Assembly (NCBI GenBank): GCA_964621615.1
Contig: CAZUMW010000055.1
Coordinates: forward strand, 1-27,124
Length of the DNA: 27,124 bases
Source: CAZUMW01 sp964621615
Lineage (GTDB): Bacteria > Desulfobacterota > WTBG01 > CAIYCZ01 > CAIRTM01
Reading direction: 5' to 3'
Shown here: piece after piece, positions 21,533 through 27,124 of the stretch
Layout of the letters: each line of letters opens with the position of its first letter
Position numbering within the stretch: the first letter of the stretch is position 1
Notes under the pieces: generated by a model
What the model saw: only the letters and a program-made list of their open reading frames with translations
Databases searched by the model: none
Told to the model about the DNA's origin: nothing
Position numbers and translations under genes: made by a program

Positions 21533-22170
21533 TGTCTGACGCGATTCATCTTTTGCTTGTTGAGGACAATCCTATGGATGTCGAGCTGATGCAGGCAATG
21601 CTTGAACAGCTTGCGCGGGATTCGCTCAACCCGGTTGCTATGCACGTTACCCCTGTCGGGTCTCTGCAGGAGGCAATAGATACCTGCAGCGATGCCTATG
21701 ACGGCGTGCTGCTTGACCTTAATCTGCCTGACAGCCGGGGGATTGATACCGTCAGCCGGTTTGTGGAGGATGCCGCAGGCGTGCCCATTATTGTCCTGAC
21801 CGGGACGAACGACCGGCAGCTTGCCACAGCCGCGGTTAAGCAGGGGGCGCAGGACTATCTGATAAAAGGGCAGATTAACAGCGCGCTTCTTGAGCGCTCG
21901 GTGCGATACGCCATAGAGCGGTTTAATATACTCAAGGAAAAAGAGCAGCTTATCATCGAGCTGCAGGATGCGCTTGCCACCATAAAAACGCTGCGCGGAT
22001 GCCTGCCCATCTGCTCGCACTGCAAGAAAATCCGCAACGACAAGGGCTACTGGGAGCGGCTGGAATCCTACATCCACGAGCACTCGGAAGCCGAATTCAC
22101 CCACAGCCTGTGCCCCGAATGTCTTGAAGAGCTTTATCCTGAGCTGCATCAGAAAAAAGAGGATGAGTGA
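21532..22170 (+). CDS. Response regulator with CxxC/CxxC C-terminal module
   Basis: A 212-residue protein. The receiver (residues 5-125) has LVEDNPMD, Asp62 in VLLDLNLPDSRGIDTV, LTGTND and the lysine in DYLIKG. A coiled coil follows (about 133-155), then a compact tail: LPICSHCKKIRNDKGYWERL, ESYIHEHSEAEFTHSLCPEC and LEELYPEL. The CSHCKK and CPEC pairs plus intervening histidines suggest a zinc-binding knuckle; this tail is widespread in sensor kinases and receivers of environmental bacteria, but its role is to my knowledge unassigned. The start overlaps the preceding stop (TAATG). As the last gene of the four-gene sensory unit it may be the output or a phosphate sink. Confidence 0.88.
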   Translation: MSDAIHLLLVEDNPMDVELMQAMLEQLARDSLNPVAMHVTPVGSLQEAIDTCSDAYDGVLLDLNLPDSRGIDTVSRFVEDAAGVPIIVLTGTNDRQLATAAVKQGAQDYLIKGQINSALLERSVRYAIERFNILKEKEQLIIELQDALATIKTLRGCLPICSHCKKIRNDKGYWERLESYIHEHSEAEFTHSLCPECLEELYPELHQKKEDE

Positions 22171-22194
22171 AGGCGGGTGCGCGGCACTGTATCG

Positions 22195-22223
22195 CCCGGA
22201 CGCATAAAAATTTTATCACCGGG
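22195..22223. terminator. Possible bidirectional hairpin between convergent genes
   Basis: CCCGG (22195-22199) can pair with CCGGG (22219-22223), enclosing an almost palindromic ATAAAAATTTTAT. It lies between two convergent genes. It lacks a standard T-run after the stem, so this is a weak call. Confidence 0.3.
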
Positions 22224-22229
22224 AAGCCG

Positions 22230-23165
22230 TTACTCCCGCGTGCAGGTGGCAACGGTTCCCAGCGCGGTAATGTCCACATCGACGGTTACGTCTTCGGTTT
22301 TATAATTTTCAGTCGTAAATGCTTTTTGCAGCGGCAGCTGATACAGGGGGGCCCAGCCGCCGCCGGCCACAGCTATCTGCCCCCCGAGGGAGCGGGCCTG
22401 CAGGCGCTGGCCGGTATCGGAACAGAACAGCAGGTCGGCTTCCGACAGCGCATCGATAATGGTTACCGCATGCAGCCCGGCGCTGAGCGCCCCGGTGAAG
22501 TCCAGATCGAGGGTGTTGCCGGCCCCGATAACGCCGAAGGAGCCGAAATCGGTGTTGCCGATGCCGGTAAGCCTGAGCGTTGCCGCGGAAGCGGCCACCA
22601 TACATATCTGTACCGGAAGGCGCGTCGGCGTGCTGAATGCTGCGTCAAGGTCCGTTTTCTTTCCGGACAGCAGCAATGAAAAGCTCAGAAGCGGCATGCC
22701 TCCGAAGTCGGCAGCGCCGGTTATGTTTTTTCCGGCAAGCGTTAACAGCGTGGGTGTTTCATAGCTGCCGATCGTCACGTGCCACTCCTGTATATTCTCT
22801 TCAGGAGAGCCGTCAGAGGTCCCCGAGCTGAAGGTGACCTCCCAGGTGCCGTCGGTCAGATTGTCCGAGGTTCGCAGAACCGGCTGCCGCGTTCCGGCGG
22901 AATCAACCACGGCTCTGATAACCGTGCTGTTGTCCGTGCTTGGTTCAAAAATGACCTGTGCGGATGACACATCGAAGCTCAGGGACACCCGCTCAGCTTC
23001 GACCGCGGACAGCTGTGAAGCAGAAAGGATCAGCGTGGTTGTGGCGGCGGCTGCCGGCGCTGCCGAATTCAGGATTATAGCGTATATCAGTGCAGTAACA
23101 AGAATGCCGCCGGCGCACTCTCCGGATGCTGGCGTGACGATTAATCGACTAAGCAATCGTATCAT
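22230..23165 (-). CDS. Exported hypothetical protein, beta-rich, possibly Toast-rack/DUF2154-like
   Basis: A 311-residue protein with an N-terminal hydrophobic segment (about 18-42, ILVTALIYAIILNSAAPAAA) that looks like a long signal peptide or membrane anchor. The mature part is rich in beta strands and in Thr, Ser, Gly: VSLSFDVSSAQVIFEPSTD, GNTDFGSFGVIGAGNTLDLD, FTGALSAGLHAVTIIDALSE. Regular alternation of this kind recalls adhesin-like or Toast-rack (DUF2154) beta-solenoid domains, but I cannot assign a family firmly. The start overlaps the upstream gene's stop by 4 bp (ATGA), so the two are a translationally coupled pair of exported proteins. Two codons near the end include a lone Cys. 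Function unknown. Confidence 0.65.
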   Translation of the reverse strand: MIRLLSRLIVTPASGECAGGILVTALIYAIILNSAAPAAAATTTLILSASQLSAVEAERVSLSFDVSSAQVIFEPSTDNSTVIRAVVDSAGTRQPVLRTSDNLTDGTWEVTFSSGTSDGSPEENIQEWHVTIGSYETPTLLTLAGKNITGAADFGGMPLLSFSLLLSGKKTDLDAAFSTPTRLPVQICMVAASAATLRLTGIGNTDFGSFGVIGAGNTLDLDFTGALSAGLHAVTIIDALSEADLLFCSDTGQRLQARSLGGQIAVAGGGWAPLYQLPLQKAFTTENYKTEDVTVDVDITALGTVATCTRE

Positions 23166-23719
23166 TGTTGCTGTTCTCTCCCGCCGCGGTGATATATATC
23201 CTTCACGTTTTTTTCGGTGAGGGTTATCTCATAGGTTTTTGCCTCGGTGACAGTAACGGGAACCAGCCAGTAGCCGGCCGTGCTATCGTCGCGATAGGCA
23301 CCGTAGACAAAATATGAACCCTCAGGGGGAACATTTTTAATTACAAACGTGCCGTTGTCGGAAACCGTGTCTGAAATCCGGTGCTCCCGCGCCCTCCCGG
23401 CCATGAACTCGATATCGCTGAAAAGGGCGCGATAGGGGCCTATTTGGCCCGCCAGTATGTTTCCGGTTTTGCGAACGGCGGATATGTGTTTTTTCGTCGC
23501 TGTTTTGCATAGTATAACGGTCACGTCTGGAGACCGGGTATCGCCGGTATGCCCGCCTGACGGCTCGAAAGACAGGTTCACCCGGACAACGGCCAACCCC
23601 TCAAGCGGCTCCGCGTCTTTGAACTGGTCAATCGGCTCCATATAGGCTGCTGAAACGGACAGTGCTGCCATTGCGAGAAAAAGTGCTCCCATTGCGGCTG
23701 CTGCACAGAATAATCTCAT
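23162..23719 (-). CDS. Exported hypothetical protein with carboxypeptidase-regulatory-like fold
   Basis: A 185-residue protein. Residues 1-24 form a clear signal peptide (LFCAAAAMGALFLAMAALSV, SAA). The C-terminal half (SDTVSDNGTFVIKNVPPEG, SYFVYGAYRDDSTAGYWLVP, VTVTEAKTYEITLTEKNV) has the rhythm of a carboxypeptidase-regulatory-like or prealbumin-type beta sandwich, as in surface or outer-membrane-associated proteins. The ending HRGGREQQQ is polar. A GGGAGG ribosome-binding site precedes the ATG. It overlaps the next exported gene. The ligand or partner is unknown; both products probably act in the periplasm or at the outer surface. Confidence 0.7.
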   Translation of the reverse strand: MRLFCAAAAMGALFLAMAALSVSAAYMEPIDQFKDAEPLEGLAVVRVNLSFEPSGGHTGDTRSPDVTVILCKTATKKHISAVRKTGNILAGQIGPYRALFSDIEFMAGRAREHRISDTVSDNGTFVIKNVPPEGSYFVYGAYRDDSTAGYWLVPVTVTEAKTYEITLTEKNVKDIYHRGGREQQQ

Positions 23720-23860
23720 GTTGTTCCTCCCTTACATGCAGTAAAATGATTGTGAAGCTTCCGCACGCTACAGCGGTGCGCTTCACGGTGTGTATTCTTT
23801 TTTTCTGAGCGCCTGCCGCGTATCCCCGTTTTCACTGCCGGAAACAGCGGCGTGTGCCGG

Positions 23861-24700
23861 TTAGAAAAATATCTGTGTGGCCGGGTCCTCGGGCGAGTCT
23901 TTCGACCGTGTGCGGAGCCACTGCTCCATGCCCGAAAGATCGGCCTGCAGGGCATTTTCAGGACATGCCCGCACGCAGCTGTAACACATAATACACCGGT
24001 CGCTGAACTCGGGCAGCGGCGCACACGTAATTGCGCGTGCGGGGCACACCCGCTCGCACTCGCCGCACTGCGTGCAGCGCCCGCTGTCAAGATGCTTCGG
24101 CGGAAGCATGCTTCTGGCAACGGACAAAGACAGCTTTTGCATCTCCTCCCGTGCCGCGGGGTACTGGTAATCGAGCTCCGGGGCTACCGACCCGGTTTCG
24201 CCGGAGCGTATTTTTTCCGTAATCGAGCGGACCATGTTCCGGATCTTTTCTTCATCCCGTGCGTCAGGATGGCCCATGCCGAGCGGATGCTCGCAGTCAC
24301 GCATAAGGGAATGAACCGCAAGGATTTTTGCCCCCCCGGCAACGCAGTACCCCTTTTGCTCAAGCGCCTGCGCCATTTCAGCAAGTGCAACCCCGCTGGT
24401 CACCGCTCCCCAGGTAACAAACGGTACCGCCGGCTGCCCGCCGCCCCGGGGCAGGGCCTGAATGCACGACATTATCTGGGGCAGGGCGTGGCATGCATAG
24501 ACCGGCGAGCCGATAAAAAGACAATCCCCGCCCTGAGCACGCTGTGCATCCTGTTCAGGATTTCTGTTCACGCTCAAATCGATCAGCGACACAGCGCCCC
24601 CCTGTGCGCTGCACTCGTGCTCGATCACGCGGGCGGCCTGGGCAGTTGTCCCCGCGGGAGAGCAGTAGAACACAACTGAACGGATATTTTTTGACGTCAT
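23861..24700 (-). CDS. EFR1-type flavodoxin / 2[4Fe-4S] ferredoxin fusion protein
   Basis: A 279-residue protein of the EFR1 family. The N-terminal flavodoxin-like domain has VVFYCSPAGTTAQAARVIE (phosphate loop of FMN) and CLFIGSPVYACHALPQI. The C-terminal part has two [4Fe-4S] motifs: CTQCGECERVCPARAI and CIMCYSCVRACPENAL. Such proteins are typical of anaerobes and transfer electrons between flavin and Fe-S centres. I chose ATG 24700 because AAAGGAG lies 7 bp before it; an upstream ATG at 24721 lacks such a site. It follows a split-barrel gene by 70 bp on the same strand. A plausible, untested role is electron donor to the split-barrel proteins or to the bilin-reductase-like protein, which needs ferredoxin. 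Confidence 0.9.
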   Translation of the reverse strand: MTSKNIRSVVFYCSPAGTTAQAARVIEHECSAQGGAVSLIDLSVNRNPEQDAQRAQGGDCLFIGSPVYACHALPQIMSCIQALPRGGGQPAVPFVTWGAVTSGVALAEMAQALEQKGYCVAGGAKILAVHSLMRDCEHPLGMGHPDARDEEKIRNMVRSITEKIRSGETGSVAPELDYQYPAAREEMQKLSLSVARSMLPPKHLDSGRCTQCGECERVCPARAITCAPLPEFSDRCIMCYSCVRACPENALQADLSGMEQWLRTRSKDSPEDPATQIFF

Positions 24701-24770
24701 CGAATACTCCTTTAGTGGCATTAGCTGTAATGTGTCCTGGTTTTTCCTGATGCCTGACGCCTGGTGTGCT

Positions 24771-25352
24771 TCACTTTTTCCATTCCAGCTTTTGCATTGA
24801 AAAATCAGGGCGGTATTCTTTCATAATAATATGGTCAGGGCTGATTTTTATAAAGCTGCATGCGTCGATGAACGCATCCATAAAGTGCCGGGCCTCTCTG
24901 CCGGCAAGCCCTTTCTGGCGGGCCATGGGCTCGAGAAGCTTTTCCATAACCATGCGCATATTCCATTTGCGCATCTTTTCCCTGAACAGCCGGCGGTTGC
25001 TTTTGACGGTTATGAGCTCGGCGGAGCCGAAGATCTGAAGGCTGTTCTGAACAACGGAATGATCCATCGGCTGCTCATAGATAAATGCAGAAACGCGGGG
25101 GTTGCGTTTGATATTCGCAATTTTTCCGCCCGGCACGCCGAAAACGTACAGCGTCAGCCCCTCATGAAAAAATTCCAGAGCTGTTGCGCGCGGGGCGTCT
25201 TTATACGATGTTGCCAGAACTAGCCCGGTGCGATGCTTCATGCCGCACCGGTACCCCCCGGTTCGTGTGTCGGGCTGCGCAGCGGTTTTATCGAGAAATG
25301 CGATGATTTTTTTTCTCACCGACGGCTGGGGCAGACGCTTTTTTTTTGTCAT
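24771..25352 (-). CDS. FMN-binding split-barrel protein, paralogue of the redox-operon member
   Basis: A 193-residue split-barrel protein closely related in layout to that at 5316-5927: an N-terminal KKIIAFLDKTA helix, then a cysteine-containing GYRCGMKHRTGLVLATSYKD, APRATALEFFHEGLTLYVFG, VPGGKIANIKRNPRVSAFIY, EQPMDHSVVQNSLQIFGSAE, and a helical C-terminus ending in ISPDHIIMKEYRP. The operon paralogue has the same blocks (PGGKIANIMRNP, DHSLEQKSLQYFGTAE). The LGTC motif of the operon proteins is LATS here. AAAGGAG precedes the ATG. It is probably co-transcribed with the EFR1-type gene downstream. FMN binding and reduction of an unknown substrate are inferred from the family. Confidence 0.82.
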   Translation of the reverse strand: MTKKKRLPQPSVRKKIIAFLDKTAAQPDTRTGGYRCGMKHRTGLVLATSYKDAPRATALEFFHEGLTLYVFGVPGGKIANIKRNPRVSAFIYEQPMDHSVVQNSLQIFGSAELITVKSNRRLFREKMRKWNMRMVMEKLLEPMARQKGLAGREARHFMDAFIDACSFIKISPDHIIMKEYRPDFSMQKLEWKK

Positions 25353-25417
25353 TGCTCAGCTCCTTTGGGATGAGACGAAAGGGGGGCGCACAGTAGCATA
25401 GCTGCCGCGGGCATCTG

Positions 25418-25446
25418 TTGTATTGGAAGCATCAGTTTGATATAAT
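25418..25446 (+). promoter_or_regulatory. Candidate sigma70 promoter for the 57-residue membrane protein
   Basis: TTGTAT (25418-25423), 17 bases, TATAAT (25441-25446), about 46 bp before the ATG at 25493. Perfect -10 and acceptable -35. Confidence 0.5.
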
Positions 25447-25492
25447 ATAGTTTTACTGTAAATCAACATATCAACATATTGAGGCGCAGCAC

Positions 25493-25666
25493 ATGAATAA
25501 CGGCAGCAGGATGCTCACCCTTTTAAAAATACTGAAGTACATACTGCTTATTATTGCTTTGATTGTAATATGCATTTACGCCGTTGTAAAATATAAAAAC
25601 GACATGCCTGCTCAGGGAGACAGGCAGCAGACCGGACAGCGGATACATGAAAACAGCGTAACCTGA
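25493..25666 (+). CDS. Small single-pass membrane protein, 57 aa
   Basis: ATG 25493 to TGA 25664-25666. One hydrophobic helix spans about residues 12-33 (KYILLIIALIVICIYAVV), preceded by Lys/Arg and followed by a polar tail (KYKNDMPAQGDRQQTGQRIH). A plausible GAGG ribosome-binding site and a promoter lie upstream. After its stop a different frame continues in coding style to TAA at 25792-25794 (STGIVYNSEASGMFLYGYRS, then ITIGEVLP), with a turn-rich pattern reminiscent of small secretion-pathway or periplasmic domains. The gene may originally have been about 100 residues long and suffered a frameshift near 25660, or the second part may be chance. Function unknown. Confidence 0.5.
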   Translation: MNNGSRMLTLLKILKYILLIIALIVICIYAVVKYKNDMPAQGDRQQTGQRIHENSVT

Positions 25667-25794
25667 GCACAGGAATCGTGTACAACTCCGAGGCCAGCGG
25701 GATGTTTTTGTACGGTTATCGAAGTGCAAGGAAGATCACAATAGGGGAGGTGCTGCCTGCAAGAAAAGCGAGCCCGCTCAGGAGGAAGCTTTAA
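25667..25794 (+). other. Possible shifted-frame continuation of the small membrane protein
   Basis: Read from 25666, this gives 42 codons (STGIVYNSEASGMF, then LYGYRSARKITIGEVLPARK) before TAA at 25792-25794. There is no start codon of its own. It is included because the TGIVYN...ITIGEVLP pattern looks like protein rather than noise. Confidence 0.25.
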
Positions 25795-25835
25795 CTGCGG
25801 GCCCGCCCTGCTGATGGGAATAATCCACGGCCGGC

Positions 25836-26921
25836 TCAGCCGTTTTTCTCCATAAAGTGCTTCATGAAACCTGCCAGAGCCCGGACGCCCTCTACCGGCA
25901 TTGCATTGTATATCGACGCTCTGCAGCCTCCCACGGAGCGATGTCCCTTGAGGCCGCTCAGGCCTTCGCTTTCCGCTTCCGCAATAAACGCTTTTTCGCG
26001 ATCCTCATCAGGCAGGCGCCACACAACATTCATCGGCGATCTGCTTTTTTCATCAACCGGGTTTTTGTAATAGCCGCCGCTGCTTTCGATCATATCGTAC
26101 AGCATTGCGGCTTTTTCATCCCTGCGGCGCTCGATTTCCGCCATGCCGCCGATTGACTTGATCCACGTAAGGGTGAGGCCGGTCATCCACACCACAAATG
26201 ACGGGGGCGTGTTGTACAGGGAGTTCTTGTCTGCATGCTGGCTGTAGCGCAGATACGCAGGCAGATCGTTGCGCGCCTTTTTAAGGAGGCTGTCTCTGAT
26301 GATAACCAGAGCCATACCCGATGGCGCCAGATTTTTCTGCGTCCCGGCATAGGCCATCGATATTCTGTCCCAGGGAAGCGGGCGCGACATAATGTCAGAA
26401 GACATGTCGCAGATCAGCGGAACTTCGCCGGTATCCGGAAAATAGGGCCACTGTATGCCGCCGATGGTTTCGTTTGAGCAGATGTGAACGTAGGCTGCTT
26501 GCGGGGTGAGGTTCAGCTCCCCCTGCGCAGGGATGCGGGTATAGCTTTCGCTTTTGCCGTCCCACGGCACGGCGGTCTGCCCCACGGCCTGTCCGTCCTT
26601 GTATGCCTTGTCCGCCCAGGACCCGGTCAGTACGTAATCGGCGGTCATGCCGGGAGAAAGGAATGCCATCGGGATCATGCCGAACTGCATGGTCGCCCCG
26701 CCCTGCAGCATCAGTATGTGGAAATCATCGGGAACCTGCAGCAGCTCCCGCACGAGGGAAATGGTTTCATTGTGAACGCCGTCATAGATCTTTCCCCGGT
26801 GGCTCATTTCTATAAGAGACATTCCGCTGCCTTCATACTCAACAAGCTGTCCGGCTGCCTGCTGAAGCGCTTCGATGGGAAGGGTTGCCGGTCCTGCGGC
26901 AAAATTGTAGATCCGTGCCAT
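25836..26921 (-). CDS. serC: Phosphoserine aminotransferase
   Basis: A 361-residue PLP enzyme, the normal length. It converts 3-phosphohydroxypyruvate and glutamate to phosphoserine and 2-oxoglutarate in serine biosynthesis, and the analogous step in pyridoxal phosphate synthesis where that route exists. Hallmarks: the N-terminal YNFAAGPATLPIEAL, GGATMQFGMIPMAFL, and YAGTQKNLAPSGMALVII, whose lysine forms the Schiff base. The C-terminal GHRSVGGCRASIYNAMP, which contacts the substrate phosphate, and VRALAGFMKHF are also standard. AAAGGAG precedes the ATG, and a near-consensus promoter lies about 70 bp upstream. It is a housekeeping gene with no visible functional link to its neighbours. Confidence 0.98.
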   Translation of the reverse strand: MARIYNFAAGPATLPIEALQQAAGQLVEYEGSGMSLIEMSHRGKIYDGVHNETISLVRELLQVPDDFHILMLQGGATMQFGMIPMAFLSPGMTADYVLTGSWADKAYKDGQAVGQTAVPWDGKSESYTRIPAQGELNLTPQAAYVHICSNETIGGIQWPYFPDTGEVPLICDMSSDIMSRPLPWDRISMAYAGTQKNLAPSGMALVIIRDSLLKKARNDLPAYLRYSQHADKNSLYNTPPSFVVWMTGLTLTWIKSIGGMAEIERRRDEKAAMLYDMIESSGGYYKNPVDEKSRSPMNVVWRLPDEDREKAFIAEAESEGLSGLKGHRSVGGCRASIYNAMPVEGVRALAGFMKHFMEKNG

Positions 26922-26988
26922 AGCCGTTCTCCTTTGATCAAAAGCGTGTCTTTATGTTCCTAACAGTCCGGTATTGCTTAAACTTTAT

Positions 26989-27017
26989 AGTATATAGACA
27001 TAGCCTTTTTCTGTCAA
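26989..27017 (-). promoter_or_regulatory. Near-consensus sigma70 promoter of serC
   Basis: On the minus strand, TTGACA (27017-27012), 17 bases, TATACT (26994-26989). The predicted start near 26982 gives a leader of about 60 bases. The remaining 27018-27124 shows small hairpins (AGAGC-GAT-GCTCT; CTCCG...CGGAG) and no gene. Confidence 0.75.
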
Positions 27018-27124
27018 ATAAAAAGAGCGATGCTCTCCGCCTCTGCCGGAGGACTCACAGAGTTTGACATATGCGGGATTCTCATGATTTTGTGTGCATG
27101 TTGATACTGAAAAATAGTACTGGA

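Overview
The window looks like chromosomal DNA from a Gram-negative, probably anaerobic bacterium with a rich sensory repertoire. Desulfobacterota or a relative is my best guess. The pointers are cysteine-bearing PAS domains, a Y1 transposase with a DnaA-like tail, an EFR1-type flavodoxin/ferredoxin protein, several FMN split-barrel proteins, a periplasmic c-type heme motif and sigma70-like promoters. The taxon is inferred from gene style only. Nothing indicates photosynthesis.

Left edge (1-3150) is accessory and decayed. It holds a C-terminal toxin-like fragment with a small membrane protein, then a REP-associated (Y1/HUH) transposase bounded by perfect 16-bp inverted repeats and broken by an in-frame TGA. 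An MBL-fold hydrolase follows, then a DUF4258/DUF2283 pair whose first gene carries an in-frame TAA. A 38-bp copy of the 3' end of the MBL gene recurs after that pair, so the pair sits between two direct repeats.

Redox locus (3200-8820). A plus-strand gene (3201-3878) encodes a ferredoxin-dependent bilin reductase (FDBR)-like protein. Facing it is a six-gene minus-strand operon: TetR regulator, secreted cytochrome c/split-barrel fusion, geranylgeranyl-reductase-type FAD protein, two cytoplasmic split-barrel proteins and an SDR closely resembling NYC1/NOL chlorophyll b reductases. Its promoter is TTGACA-17-TATAAT with a perfect palindromic operator at the predicted start site. FDBR, NOL-type SDR and GGR-type reductase families all act on linear or cyclic tetrapyrroles or their prenyl tails elsewhere. 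The most interesting hypothesis is therefore an undescribed tetrapyrrole (bilin, heme or chlorin) reduction or detoxification system in a non-phototroph.

Signalling block (9100-22170). First come a REC/pseudo-REC/SpoIIE-phosphatase/HATPase protein and a STAS antagonist, then two decayed small genes, a PAS histidine kinase and a large GAF/PAS hybrid kinase without a receiver. After a kinase fragment and REP-like palindromes comes a tightly overlapping four-gene unit: NMT1/SsuA-type substrate-binding lipoprotein, Cache-HAMP-GAF-PAS kinase with a phytochrome-style HisKA, Rcp1-like receiver, and receiver with a CxxC...CxxC tail. No transporter accompanies the binding protein, so it probably feeds the kinase.

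Right part (22230-27124): two overlapping genes for exported proteins, an EFR1-type flavodoxin/ferredoxin protein, another split-barrel protein paralogous to those in the redox locus, a 57-residue membrane protein, and serC with a near-consensus promoter.
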